Below, in pieces: positions 46,272-57,840 of a stretch of DNA of 64,000 nt (positions within the stretch are counted from its first letter, which is position 1; each line of letters begins with the position of its first letter). The stretch is from Lasiosphaeria ovina (lineage: Eukaryota; Ascomycota; Sordariomycetes; Sordariales; Lasiosphaeriaceae), in NCBI GenBank assembly GCA_033439765.1, contig JAULSN010000003.1, forward strand, positions 4,092,001 to 4,156,000, written 5' to 3'. The notes under the pieces are model-generated. The model saw only the letters and a list, made by a program, of their open reading frames with translations. It was not told the DNA's origin and ran no database searches. A program made the position numbers and the translations under genes.

Positions 46272-49124
46272 CTATTTCTTGAATGTCGCCGTTCTTCCAG
46301 ACTTCTCGTAATTGAGCTGCCTCGCCCCACGAGGGCCATCGCCCGACTTCTTAGTATACGGATCAAACTTCTTCTCCTTCTTATCACCGGTATTGGGCTT
46401 TGACGACGTTTGCAAAACAGGCGCGGCCTTGCTGTAGTCAAACGGTTGCTCATCGCCGTCTTCGTCCATAGCATCGGCAGGTTGTGCTTGCTGGGCGGCT
46501 CTCATTGCCGCCTTCTTTGCCCGCCTCCCTATTTTCCCTGTAGCCCTGGCCTGCTCCCTTGATTCGATCTTGGCCAATTTCCGGGCCTGTTTTTTTCTAG
46601 CCTTCTTCTCGGCCCTCGACTCCTTCGCTGCTGCTGTCTCGTTGCCATGAGAACCGTCGCCGCTCAAGTCGTCATCCCTTATCCCGTCCTGCGGTGGGCT
46701 CTTAACGGACCCAGAGACATTACCGGATCGAATCTCAGAGTCAGACTCTGAACCAGCATCAGACTGACCATCTAATTCTGAATCTGTTGCATCGTCGATA
46801 ATTTTACGCTTCCGTCCACCTTTGAGCGTAAAATTTTGATCTTCCAAAATCTGGACTTCGGGTTGCGTCTGATGAGGATTCGACGAAGCGGAATCTGAGG
46901 CAGCCTTTTGTATCTCCTCCATGCTTCCAACAGCGCATGTGCCCTCCACAAATCGGTGATAAGGAAGTGAGATCTCCAGTATTTCGTCAGACTCGTTTGC
47001 CTTCGTAGACCCATCCCACACAGTGCTCATGGCCATGTTTCCCCATAGTTGGGAGTGCTGGGCCCTAAGGTCTTGGATGTTGGTGGACTCGTGGTCCGAT
47101 TCCAGAATGGTTTTCGTTGGAACCGAGTCCAAGTCATTTTGAGCCGTGGCTCCGGGAGCTGCTCGAAAGAATTCCATCACTGAAGGGCCGTTCACCCCGC
47201 TGGCCCGAGCTGCTTGGATCAGCTCAAACAGCCCGTCAAGGTGTACCTTTAACCCCTTGGCATTGCTATCCAGCAAACTCCACAAAGCTTTTTTATCAAA
47301 TGGGAGAATTCGAGCAATGTCCCCGAGGACCTGCTGCGTCATGATGAAAAACGGGCTCTCATCGTTATGACGGGCCAGGTCATCTCGCCACTTGTGCACA
47401 GCTTTGTATACTGAGAACTGTTCGCCGTCGTATAGCGTGGGTGACTTTACCAGCGTGTTGAACCAGCCACGTGGACCGAGACCGGTTTCGGAATCGTAGA
47501 CCGGACTCTCATACCGTTGCAAAGACACATCCTTGGACCTCTGAATCACCAATTCAACCAGGTTCTTCTCTGGGTCGCTCAGATCTGAGCTACCGACAAG
47601 CTCATTACGGACCATGTCGAATATGTAAAGCAAGTAGTGTGTGTCGGATCGCGCATAGTAAAACATCTCTTCCGGTAGTGGCCTAACGAGGTGTCAGCGT
47701 GATCACTTAATAAAACGAGCATGTGCCTACCTGATCCGCCAGTCTGCTAGTTGGTATCTCTTGTCCGCGTCGAAGTCCACAAACTTCTTCAGCAAGAATG
47801 CCAGGCTTTTCCCTGGATATCCAAGCACACCGCATGCATGGTGGGTATCAAAGAGACCGACCACGTACAGACCAAGGTCTCTCTGAAGCCAGATAATATC
47901 CATAAATGCCCCATGGAGGACCTGCGGTTGTCAGTACCATAAATAGCCTCTAGTTTCGTCTGGCTTACCTTTATAATACCCGGGTCGGCAAAGACTTCAT
48001 TGAGTATCTCCAACTTGTGCCTCCACGGGACAAGGGTGTCGACTATCCAGTCCTTGTCTCGTGTGCTTATCTGCATAAGGGACAAGAGGCCCGTGTAGCT
48101 TCTGTAGTCATGGTGCTCAAGATCGAGAGCAATTTCCTTGGCCTTCTTCAGTTCTTCGAGCATCTCCAGCACTCCCTCGTAGGTATCAACCCATATAGCT
48201 GAAGTGGTCTCAACGGGAAGATACTCCTGAGCTTCCTGTTGCTGATACACTTGTTCGGGGTATTGCATAGAGCGTATCTCAGTTTCGTAAGGGTGCTTGT
48301 ACCTAAGTAGGTAGTTAGCTCTGCGCCTTGATGAATTCGTATTCTTCTTTCTCCCTCTTATTTTTCTCTTGCTGCAATTTAGGCTCCTCTGCCACGCCTG
48401 CACCGCCTTCGCCACAAGTTTTGACACCCCCATACTTGATGCGGCTCTAGGAGGCCCCTGGATAAAATTTGAGGAAACTTAATCTTCATACTCTGTCTTG
48501 TTTTGCTCCTCGTTGGTAAAAGTTGACAAACTCTCTCCAAAAGGTACCATTGCATGAGGCTTCTTCGTAAGCAAAGGTTTCCACGAGCCAGGTTCGAAAT
48601 TGTCGATCTTCTTCTGGAACGCATTCTGAGGCTTGAGGATGTTGGCTCGTTTCAGTGATTGGTCAAGGCGTTCGTGCGTCGACTTCGGCCGTTTGCTGTC
48701 ACGACCCTAAGTAAGAGTTAGGTATCCGCATGGTCATTCGGTAAGTTCTTATACACACAGATTCTTCTACCGGTACATTCTTCCGCTTGATGAGTCCGGT
48801 GTATTCGTCCAAGCAAGTGTCGGCTTTCTCGAGGAGCGAATCGATCACGTCGAGAATACTTTTCCATTGAATGTCCACGTCATCCACATCCTCGAGAGTA
48901 GATACTTTCTGCCCAGTTGATTTTCCTGCCGATGCGAGCAGATCGCTGGCCAGGCGAAGGAGGCGGTCCGTCTTGTCATCCAGCTTGTTTGCGACTGCGG
49001 GATCCACGGTTCGCTGGAATTGGAGGTCTTCGTTGGCAAGTCCGTTGACCGATCGCGTTACTGCGACCAATGCGCTCTGGACTGTCTCGCGGAAAGCGCC
49101 GAAGCTTTGGGAGGAATCCATCAT
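46272..49124 (-). CDS. rrp6: Nuclear exosome 3'-5' exonuclease Rrp6 (EXOSC10)
   Basis: Model on the minus strand: exons 49124-48759, 48706-48492, 48302-47969, 47921-47731 and 47682-46272, 838 residues. The introns are 52, 189, 47 and 48 bp. The 189 bp one (48491-48303) is recognised because the join [13 protein letters not shown] restores the conserved motif, while the unspliced frames meet stops. Domains: PMC2NT (about residues 10-110), the DEDD-y exonuclease with DLEHHD (Asp254, Glu256), [15 protein letters not shown], the Asp in [14 protein letters not shown], and the [14 protein letters not shown] motif carrying the catalytic Tyr and Asp, then HRDC (around [14 protein letters not shown]). 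The C-terminal 250 residues are Lys/Glu-rich with nuclear localisation-like stretches ([13 protein letters not shown]). Rrp6 trims 5.8S rRNA and snoRNA precursors and degrades faulty nuclear RNA. The upper strand start at 49124 has a second Met directly after it. Confidence 0.92.
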
Positions 49125-49883
49125 GGCAAGGATGGGCTGTTGTTAAGTGCGTCGGCAGCTTGTGAAGCTGAGAAACGGTTTGTCGCTCAACTCTCAGATT
49201 TCTGGAACTTTTGGCCTTGCTAAGATGCAGGAAGTGGGGACAAGAGAAACGTAGTAAGAAGACTAATTTAATAATTGAGCCAAGTACTGGGTACCTCAGG
49301 CCAGCACGCGGTGGGGTCAATTTGGCGCTTATATGTTCCCCAATGCAGGCCAAAACGACCTAATCTGCGCGCACGAGTAATATCCATAACCCAAATTATT
49401 CTTATTATTATATGGCAGCGAACGATAAGATAACAATCCCTGTAGGAAGGCACGAATTCTCAATCAAGTGGTTGGGTGCGGAGTATTCCGTGTTCATGAA
49501 GCAGGTATACAGACCCCGAAAGTGGCCAGCATGCGACAACCTGGAAGTTGTTGTCCCTGATAACAGAATATACCAGCCCCATATTTTGCCCCTTGTGTGA
49601 ACATTTTCAGCAATAAATTATCTAATATTTAATCAGTCGGCCAGGATAGGGACTTGTGTACTTCTCTGGCCTAGGATTGACTTCGGGATTCTCCAGGGTG
49701 TCCAAAATAGAGACTGGACGGGAGTGGCGTTCTGTCTTAACCTTTGCCGCCTTCTCCGGAACCAAGGGGATCCATACGAGAGATTCTACCTTCCCTTCCC
49801 TTCTCCTTCTCTTCATACTCCTCGGCATTCACAGTAATTCCACACTGGATTATCCTGGTGCCCACTCGGCGGCAGCTTTCAAG
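49125..49883. promoter_or_regulatory. Divergent promoter region, rrp6 and mdm35
   Basis: 759 bp between divergent starts, A/T-richer around 49260-49440 and 49600-49640. A 62-codon plus-strand ORF (49412-49600) is present without recognisable features and is not called as a gene. Confidence 0.4.
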
Positions 49884-50319
49884 ATGTCACAGTCGCTTGC
49901 GAAGCAGTGTAACGATCTAAAGGAGTACGCACTTATCTTTGTTCTTCAAGCTTGATACTTGCTAATTATTACGTACGTAGACGTTATGATACCTGCTTTT
50001 TGAAATGGTATAGCGAAAGTCTGTTTCCTCGAACGCAAAGTCCAGCTTCGAGCCTCACCATTACTGATACCTGAAAAGAATATCTCAGGGGAATTGGCAC
50101 CGCGGACAACAATGAATGTTCTACGCTCTTCAAGGAGTACAGCAGCTGCTTGCAGGTACGGGCTGAGTGGGCTGCTGGCCAGAAACCGGACTAACCGTTG
50201 AATATGATCTTTCTTAGGGGGCCCTTAAAGAGCGAGGCATCGACAGACTGTTAGAGGACGCACGGGAAGACAATAAAGAGAATGACGCTGCATTTCTTGG
50301 GAGAAAAAAGTGTAAGTAG
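49884..50319 (+). CDS. mdm35: Mdm35/TRIAP1 twin CX9C protein
   Basis: Small intermembrane-space partner of Ups1/Ups2, which shuttle phosphatidic acid and phosphatidylserine between mitochondrial membranes. Model: exons 49884-49924, 49981-50022, 50089-50155 and 50218-50319, 83 residues. Two CX9C pairs are exact: CNDLKERYDTC and CSTLFKEYSSC, the disulfide hairpin signature for Mia40 import. KWYSE and ALKERGIDRLLEDAR fit the family. Exon 2 uses a weak GTTTCC donor, chosen because the join gives the right spacing between the two Cys pairs. The last exon reads KKCK-stop. However, a GTAAGT donor sits just before the stop, and splicing it to the AAG acceptor at 50376 would make a TAG at the junction and end the protein at KK. 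Confidence 0.85.
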
Positions 50320-51067
50320 ATTGCCCCTGCCCTGCTAGTGCCCCACCAATATTCTAACATGGCTTTCCTTTTGAAGAGACGAAGGACAACATCGTGATGC
50401 CCTACAGCGCCACCTCCCGCCTCATTCACATTGCGCGTCTGTTTACACGTCCTCCACATGTTGTGTAGAGCAACTGTATTCGTATTGGTCTTACATCAAA
50501 TACTCTTTGGGAGCAAGACCTTTCCATCCGTGGCCCGAGAATCGGATGGCAGACAGATACACATTATGATATAGCTTTCAAGGATTGGTCGTGAAAAAAC
50601 GGTAATACTTGTTCAAGGTCTGATACCTACCTTGGTAGTGCCATCCGATGGAATCGTGAGATCTGCACAACAAATGGGCTCTGAGGTACATGTACCTTAG
50701 GTACCGAACGGCGGGATTGGGAAGCAGGGGTACGAGCGCACGGTCCACGCAGCCCGCAATTGGCTCGGAATTCGAAGCTCCACTGTCGACCACCATAGCC
50801 GGAGGCGCTGCGGATGCACACAGTTGAGGGACTCGCAACTTTATCCAACCTCCAGCTGTAACAGAACCGCGCCTGCGTCTTTCCCAACCAGCTTCTTTAC
50901 CCAATTTACTACTGCTCAAGCCACAGATTCGACTTTGCAACCCCTCAATCGTACGCGAAAACGTTGAATCCGACAGAGAATATCGCGGCCGCACACTACC
51001 CACAAGCCAGACCCGTCGCTTCGTCCCTCTCCCGGCATGCCCAACTCGTAGTGCGACGAGCGCGTTC
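50320..51067. other. Intergenic: mdm35 3' region and promoter of the next gene
   Basis: No strong gene in 748 bp. A short open frame after the mdm35 stop (about 50379-50468) looks coding-like but cannot be joined in frame to the upstream exons. GGTACC motifs lie near 50690-50705. Confidence 0.35.
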
Positions 51068-51403
51068 ATGCACCCATTCTCCACTCTAACACTCGGCATA
51101 TTCGTAGCTGGCTACATCACTGCTCGTTGGGATCTTGTTACTCGCCTTTATGAGCTTGCCATCTTTGCCTGGGATTACGGAGTGGTTGTAAGTGCCCTTT
51201 GCCCCTTGGCTGCTGGAACTTGCTCGGATCCTGACAGTTGTCTTATACGTGTACAGTCTCGCGCCGCCAAAGGTTTCGTCGTGCTCACCGTTGTGTTCCT
51301 TGTCGTTTTTCTCCCTGTCGAACGTCTCGCCACCCAAGAGGCAAATCTGGTACACCCATACCTCGTCCGCCAACTTGATTACTTGCTAATAAAACCCGCC
51401 TAG
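51068..51403 (+). CDS. Small protein with two predicted membrane helices
   Basis: I do not recognise the family. Preferred model: exons 51068-51187 and 51257-51403, 88 residues. The 69 bp intron (GTAAGT to ACAG) is a multiple of three without stops, so the unspliced frame also reads through as 111 residues. The intron model removes a Cys/Pro-rich stretch and brings two hydrophobic segments together: FSTLTLGIFVAGYI near the start and GFVVLTVVFLVVFLPVERL in the middle. Between them lies a charged amphipathic region (TARWDLVTRLYELAIFAWDY). Such a layout resembles small endoplasmic-reticulum membrane subunits. It lies just upstream of gpi1, but a functional link is only a guess. It could also be a short subunit of another membrane complex. 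Confidence 0.65.
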   Translation: MHPFSTLTLGIFVAGYITARWDLVTRLYELAIFAWDYGVVVSALCPLAAGTCSDPDSCLIRVQSRAAKGFVVLTVVFLVVFLPVERLATQEANLVHPYLVRQLDYLLIKPA

Positions 51404-51497
51404 CACCCGCGATCCCCGGGTTCCGGTATCTCGGCCAGAGAACAATTGAGGCGGCGTGGCTCCTTTTAAGTGCCTGGCCGTGTCCCCGCCGTCTGTC

Positions 51498-53882
51498 ATG
51501 CCAGAGCATGATGGATTGATGCGCGTATTCTGGCCGGCCGACCTCATAAAGTCCGGCCTGAAGGGCGTCGTTGTGGGTTGGAGAAACTCGGCACTGGATG
51601 TATTCGTCCTAGCAATTCTGGACGAAGTTGAGGTCTGTCTTGTCTTATGAAAGCGCGACGTTAGGCCAACTGACACCTCTCCAGCCTCGCAATGTTCAAA
51701 GCGCCTTGAAAATAGGAACTCTTCTACGAAATGCTCCTCACCCGGTCAGCCGCATCTACGAATTATGTGGCCAGTCAGCGTTGCATGTCCTGGGTCTAGC
51801 AAACACGCCCGACACAGTGGAATTCGATCCCTCATGGATTCGTGTCGCAACAGTACCGGGCAACCGAGTGCCCTCTGTTTCCTGCGCCCGAGCTTTAAGC
51901 ATTCAAGTCGTTCTCTTCGAGAGGCCCTTGCCTGGGCGGATGCAGTATATCTCCCTAAACCCCATTACTCTCGCCTTGGGGGATAAGCATGGGAGTGCCA
52001 GGCAGGACTTTCCAGGAAGTGGAGAGGAAGACGATGAAAATGAAGAGCGACGTAGAAAAGAGAAGAAAATGCAACTAGTCGAGAAGCTTAAACTCCACTC
52101 GGTGGTGAAACGAATTCCTTCCGCCAAGGAAAAGGCCTTGGCCAAGATCGTGAACCAGATCAACTGGGCATGGGAACTTGAAGATTTGCTTCAAAAGAAC
52201 GTCTCACGCATTGGCACGCGGCCCAAGAGGAGCCTCAGCGTTTCCGAGAGAGTGGTCGAATCTGCGACGACGATGCGGGATATAATCCTTGTATGGCTGT
52301 GGGATTTCGTCACGGTCTACGTCCTGCCTATCATCAAACGAGTTTTTGTGCTGGGCTTGATGTCTCATCGGATTGCTGCCGAGCTACTATTGCGTGTCTT
52401 AGAGTGGCGAGCGCGGCCAAGGTATGCAGCACTCAAGGACATCTCCGCCACAGCTCAACAAGTCGAAATCCGGCTCCAACAGTTCTGTTACTGGCCAATG
52501 CAATATGTGACTCTCCGATTGAGAAAGAATGATTGGGAAAGCGTGACGACAAGTCATCCCGATTATATACGGTTCTATAATAGCCTGTGGCTCGTTGCAA
52601 ACGACGTCATCATTGGAATTGCCCTCGGCTCCTACATAATCGACAACTCTGCCTGGGTCGCCGAGGAGATCAGTGAGCTCCTCAGCCAGTACACGGTCGA
52701 GGCATTGCAAAGCAGCATCTCCTGGCTCATGGGTTGGCCTGCAGGCCTGAAACTAAACAACGAGCTCGCAGCATTTCTCGGGGATTTATTCCTATGGGTC
52801 ATTGACTACTGGTCAAGTAGGCGTCTTGTTAGAGCTGTTTTATCCAGGGGTTTCGCTAATATGTCACCAGGCTGCATCGATGCCCTCCGCCCAGCCTTAC
52901 CACACATTATTTGGTTCATCGGTTTCTCTAGCTTCGCTGGAGCAAGTATGCCGATAGCCTTGTTCTCGGATCTCCTCTCTATTCTGACGATCCACATCTA
53001 CTCATTCTACCTTGCCTCGGCGCGAATATACCACTGGCAGTTGAATATCTTGATCTCGCTCTTCCATCTTTTCCGGGGGAAAAAACATAACGTTCTACGG
53101 AATCGTATAGATTCGTGCGACTACGACCTTGATCAACTGCTGGTCGGTACAATTCTCTTCACCCTCCTCTTTTTCCTACTTCCGACAGTCGTCGTGTTCT
53201 ATTTGAACTTTGCGATTGCCCGGATGGCCATTATTTTACTCAAAGCCGTCTTCGACACTATGCTTTCGTGCCTGAACCACTTCCCCCTTTTTGCCCTCAT
53301 GCTCCGAGTCAAAGACCCGGGGAGGCTACCAGGTCTGTAATATAATCACCAAGCCCTTGGCCGAGGCTTAGCTTACCAGACATTAGGGGGTATTCGCTTT
53401 GAGCTTCGAGATACCCAAGATTTGGGACTTCTCGATGAAAATGTCTCAAAGCGGCCATCAAAGACCTCTGTTATATACTTGAAAGTAAGGGTATTCTTGA
53501 CTTCGCTCAATTTGAACTGATCTAACTCGGCTTCTAGTCCATTCCCTTGAACTTCAAGGCCATGTTTCACCAATATTTTCAAATGGGGAACCGGATCCGC
53601 AAGCACTATCTCTCCCCACGTGTAGTGCTGTGCCTATTGACGGGCAAGTTTGTTCCGCCTCTTAACAGAAAGAACTTATACAGCCTTCAGTACAGCATGC
53701 TCCCAGCTCGGAGGGCAGGGGTTATGGAGATGTGGGATGCGGTGAACTCATTGCCATCAACAGCAAGGAGACGGTCAACCCCAGTGTACGCACCCGCTTT
53801 TGCGAACGGGAAGAAGTACCCTGGGTTTGGAGGGGGTAGGGCACGAGGCAACGGTCAGGTCATTAGACAGCCCCCAATGTAG
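51498..53882 (+). CDS. gpi1: Gpi1 (PIG-Q) subunit of GPI-GlcNAc transferase
   Basis: Model: exons 51498-51632, 51685-53332, 53387-53484 and 53538-53882, 741 residues. Two of the donors are GTCTGT. The join at 53332/53387 gives LPG-GIRFELRDT, and the last exon starts SIPLNFKAMFHQYFQMGNRI, both typical of the family. The start may be 51498 (MPEHDGLMRVFWPADL) or 51519 (MRVFWPADL). A soluble N-terminal part (GWRNSALDVFVLAILDEVE) precedes several hydrophobic helices in the second half, including a run around LFTLLFFLLPTVVVFYLNFA, and the conserved region NNELAAFLGDLFLW. Gpi1 stabilises the PIG-A-type transferase that puts GlcNAc on phosphatidylinositol at the ER, the first step of GPI anchor synthesis. 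The C-terminal tail is Gly/Arg-rich (GGGRARGNG). Confidence 0.92.
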
Positions 53883-54886
53883 CATCGCATTGCAACGGAA
53901 ATATAGGGGAAAATTTTCATGATTGCTCCTCCCCGGAGTCGTTAAACGGGTGCTGGAATCCCACCCCGTTCTGTAGCCGCCGACCATGTGCTTTTCGAAG
54001 ACCAACCACCTGCCTGCATTACAACTTTGGCCGAAAGGGCTAAGGTGGTGCCAGGCGCTCCCTACACTCCCGTCAGGTACGAGCCGGAATTTCGAAGCAT
54101 TAGAGGTTACCTTGGGTGAGTAAGGTAAGGCAGGTGATGCAGGTAAGATAGGTAAGGTACTAGTACTAGTAAGTGGTCGTATCAAGACTTGTGTGAAATG
54201 CAACTCCCCGCATTGTAATCAAAATAAGGCAACTTTAGTGTTGAAGTGTCCAGCGGAAGAAACGACGTCACAGTGCATAAGGTAAGGTAGGTACCGTAGT
54301 TGCCTTACCCTGGTACTCAACTCTGATAGGGAAGTTCCATGGAAAAAGGAGGAAGCAGTTGTAGCTCTTTCCCCGCGAGTAATAGACATCGCTATAAATC
54401 GATTAGGTACCTACACGAGACAAGAAATAGCGACGACTTGTTCGCAGTCGTCTCCAGCGGTGCCTTCTTCCAAGTCGGGACCAAACTTGCAGAGAGGAGG
54501 TGCGTCACCTCAAGTCTCCACCGTAGCTGTTTTCTTGACGGATGATCACTCTCATTCGTCAACTGAGGCTTCTTGCATTTTGCCCCTCCATGTACACACC
54601 AGCATGCATGGGATGGGGAAAGTGCCCGTTAACGTGTGGGGGAGGGGAGGTCCCCAGCTCCAAAAGAAACCGGGCACACCTGACGATTCTTCTCCGCAGT
54701 CTCCTTCACGCAAGTTACCTACCTTACTGGTATTATAAGACCCATCCCGCCCATCTGTGTCTCGAAAGGGGACGACGAAATTCTGGCAGCGTGAATGTAA
54801 TGTAAGTGGCACTTATTTCTTCGTCGATTGCCAAAGTTGTGCAGGTGCAGATGTAGTTACCTAATTATCTAGAAAACAGAAGCTCG
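53883..54886. other. Intergenic: gpi1 3' region and cofactor C promoter
   Basis: 1 kb without a supported gene. GTAAGGTA and GGTACC motifs recur at 54120-54165 and 54280-54300. Confidence 0.35.
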
Positions 54887-56088
54887 ATGGATGCCAAAGA
54901 ACGTTTTTACCGCCAGTTTCAGGCAACGACAGCCAGTAAGCATAGTTCTAGAGAAATCAAGAAAGAGACCCGCGCTCACCTCAAACCCAAGGACTCCAGG
55001 AGCAGATTAGCCAGCTCCCAACTCTCTCGGTCGCCGGGGGCGAGCGCCAAGATGCCATCGAGCATGTACTTGCTGGCATCTCGCGTCTTTCGAGTGAGGT
55101 TGCTGACGCCAGCGACTATGTGCCAGCTTACGACCAGCGCACTTACTCGCAGACGCTCAAGACGCTGAACGACCAGTTCAACGATGCCACAGCCAAACTC
55201 GCGCCCAAGAATCGCTTCCAGTTCAAACCTCGTACTGCTGCTCAAGTCACTGCCGCTACCGATCGTAGGCAGGACAGTCGGCATCTAGTACCCACGGCCA
55301 ACGACGGTCTCGCGGCCGAGACAACTACACCTAGCACCACATCCACGTCCGATTCCCTAGAGCCTTCAGATACCCTTGGCTCTCTCCCAGTATTTTCTGG
55401 AAAGAATTACAACGAGGAAGTTGCGCGACCTACAGCATCTGGGATCCGTAAGCCGAGCTTCTCAGCTGCTCGTGATATTGTCTTGTCTGACCATGATCGC
55501 CTGCACATCATCCTCCCTTCGTCGGCGGCACGGGCGACCTCGGCCGGCGCCCTTACGAATCTCCGCGGTTGTGTTGTGGACATGTCGGTACCGACAAACG
55601 TCTCCGAAGGCGCTCCGTTTGCAAGCTTGGCATTGAAAAACATACAAGGAAGCGTCGTGGTAGCAGGCCATGTAAACGGCCCGGCACACATCACTGACGT
55701 CCACAATAGCATACTGGTGGTGCTGGCACGACAGGTCCGGATACATGAATGCGAGAATGTCGACCTGTACCTTCACAGCACGAGCCATCCAATCATTGAA
55801 GACTGCAAGGGGATGAGATTTGCACCAGCCCCGACATACTATGTAAGTGCAACTCGGGCAAGGCAGACGGGGTTGGACACTAACGAAACGGCTCAGATTT
55901 CCAGCAGGGATGAACAAGAGAAAAACCAGTGGGATCAAGTTGATGATTTCAAATGGCTGAAAAGCGACCACTCGCCAAACTGGAGCATCCTGCCGGAAAC
56001 CGAGCGCATCCCAGTGGATGTCTGGAAGAGCGTCCCCGGGGCGCCTGGGGTGGGCGTGGAAGATATCCTAAAGAAAGTAGGTCTCTGA
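54887..56088 (+). CDS. Tubulin-binding cofactor C
   Basis: Model: exons 54887-54935 and 54992-56088, 381 residues. The intron (56 bp) splits an Arg codon, and its AAG acceptor is chosen so that LQEQISQLPTLSV follows. The N-terminal three-helix spectrin-like bundle covers about residues 1-105. A disordered Thr/Ser linker precedes the C-CAP/cofactor C-like beta-helix domain, recognised by GCVVDMSVPTNVSEGAPFAS, then LKNIQGSVVVAGHVNGPAHI, then LVVLARQVRIHECENVDLYL. The catalytic Arg finger region is expected within the domain (ARQVRIHE). Cofactor C triggers GTP hydrolysis on beta-tubulin in the last folding step and releases alpha/beta dimers. Yeast Cin2 is the distant counterpart. The motif SHPIIEDCKGMRFAP near the C-terminus is diagnostic. 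Confidence 0.92.
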
Positions 56089-56556
56089 ATTTGAGTGAAA
56101 CGGGAGAATAGGCTGTATTCAAATGGCAGACTGTAAAATAACCGAAAAGGAAGGCATCCTTAAAAGGGTATCGATTGCGTCGGTATTAGGAGGTATTCTG
56201 GAAGCGTGATACCAGTCCCAAAGCTTAATCTAGCTTTGATTATAATATTAGACAGCCAAATTTTCGATCTGCCAGTCCGGCACGTTCTGAACCCTCGGTT
56301 AGAGAAAACGACCCGTTGCGATGGCGGAATAATATTGAAATCACAAGACCGACTGATCTCAGAAAACGGCAACGGCCGAGACTTTACTCACTCTCCTCGT
56401 ACTGTACTCTGTCTTGAGCAGCAATGCCTCCAATTCAGCGTCCTCATTGTCTCAAGAAAATCTCGCCCATGAGAGGTTTCGAAAGGTCCTCTGTTGGATG
56501 GGGTGGCCGCAGTCTTCAGACAAGCGGCGTGCTGATAGTAGTTGGGGGGCTGAGGA
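56089..56556. other. Convergent gap, cofactor C and med9
   Basis: 468 bp between stop codons. I see nothing beyond short open frames. Confidence 0.4.
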
Positions 56557-57084
56557 TTACTCTACCATCCGCTCTCCCTCATCCCTCGTGCTCTGCTCGG
56601 CGCTCGCAAACTGTAGACCCTCATCCTTAATCTTTGCGAGCATAGCAACCTGTCTCCTCCTCCGCTCTTCAAGCTCGCTGATCTCTGCCTCCTGCTGCGC
56701 AATGCTCCGCCCTACGTCGGGCAGAGTTTTGACCAAGGCGCGCGCTCGCTGAAGCTTGTGCTTCAGGTTGTCAGTTGCGGCGGGCAGCTCCTTGATGCTG
56801 AGCATGCCGGCCCCGTTTCCCGCGGCGCCGATCCCGCCGGCCAACGGTGTGGATCCGGTCATCGCACCCAGGGCAGGTGTCGCGCCGCTTGGCCCTCCGG
56901 CAACAGACGTGGCGCCTGTGGTTCCGCTAATGTTGGGTAAGCCGGCAAGATTGCCGAGTGCCGGTGTTGACATACCCCCGCTAGCTGCCGCTTGAGCTGA
57001 GCGGAGTTTAACAACGATGGACATCAATTCAGTGAGGGTGTCGACCGAGTCGGGCGAGAGCCCCTCTGGAAGATGAGACGCCAT
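56557..57084 (-). CDS. med9: Mediator complex subunit 9 (Med9/Cse2)
   Basis: Single exon, 175 residues from the ATG at 57084. The frame is open further upstream, but that segment is rich in hydrophobic and Arg residues without family likeness, so the start is placed at MASHLPEGLSPDSVD. The N-terminal helix is LSPDSVDTLTELMSIVVKLR. A Gly/Ala/Thr/Pro-rich linker (residues about 40-95) follows. A helical C-terminal half then runs from KELPAATDNLKHKLQRARA through LPDVGRSIAQQEAEISELEE to the end, likely coiled coil. Med9 lies in the middle module of Mediator, which bridges activators and RNA polymerase II. Location: nucleus. It is transcribed divergently from the phosphoglycerate mutase gene and converges on cofactor C. 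Confidence 0.85.
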   Translation of the reverse strand: MASHLPEGLSPDSVDTLTELMSIVVKLRSAQAAASGGMSTPALGNLAGLPNISGTTGATSVAGGPSGATPALGAMTGSTPLAGGIGAAGNGAGMLSIKELPAATDNLKHKLQRARALVKTLPDVGRSIAQQEAEISELEERRRRQVAMLAKIKDEGLQFASAEQSTRDEGERMVE

Positions 57085-57840
57085 TGTGTAGGTGCAAAGT
57101 AGCCAGGTAAGTAAAGTCGACGACGTGATCAAAAGTCTCGAAGCGGCGATGGCCAGTCGGCCACAAGATGGTAAATTTTGCCTGCCAGACCTGAGACGAT
57201 AGAAGTCGTAAGAGAACTCGATGAAGAAGCAATGTAAAATAAGGATTCCACAGCCTGGTTTGCTCAACGAGATGGAATGAACGCCAAACTTAAGGCGCTT
57301 GAATAACGAAGGTTTGGTAAGGTACCTGTATGGAACCAACTGTTTCCCGGAGCTGGTAAACCGTACGAATGTACTTCGTACATATTCCGTATATCCGTAA
57401 GTATCGGATGCTGGACGGGCGAGAGTGGAAGTCGGGCGAACTAATTACAGAGTGCATGCGGATACGTGCATACGGTACAATATGTATGTACAGTACATAC
57501 GGTATATTTCCAAATACAGGGTACCTCAGGCAAGGTATGTAAGTGGGGTTCCCGAGGGGTCCCAACTTCCTTAGTCACAAAGTTTACCCCGCGCTCTCGA
57601 AATTTCTCAACAGTACTGTTATAGCTCTACAGTGGGCAACTTAGATAGGAGCTTCTTTTCCTTCTCAAATCAAGTTTTTATCCCGCACTCCAGGATATCT
57701 CTGCTCGTCCTGAACAACATTCTCTCCTTCGGCCATCGTCTTACAGGCGCTCCCTAACGGCAAAACGACTACGTTATCTCTCAATTGAAACCTACCTTAC
57801 CTAGACTTCACCCTTGAACGACCCCACCATCAAGTACAGG
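57085..57840. promoter_or_regulatory. Divergent promoter, med9 and gpmI
   Basis: 756 bp between divergent starts. From 57350 to 57540 it is dense in GTAC-containing palindromes (GTACTTCGTAC, GTATGTACAGTACATAC). A pyrimidine-rich leader precedes 57841. Confidence 0.45.

Noticed and set aside
49412..49600. 62-codon ORF in the rrp6/mdm35 promoter gap
   Set aside because: Starts with a plausible ATG but has no homologous pattern I know, no codon bias, and lies in a promoter.
50379..50468. Coding-like short frame after mdm35 as a possible further exon
   Set aside because: No donor in the upstream exon gives the right phase. The only GT donor makes a stop at the join.
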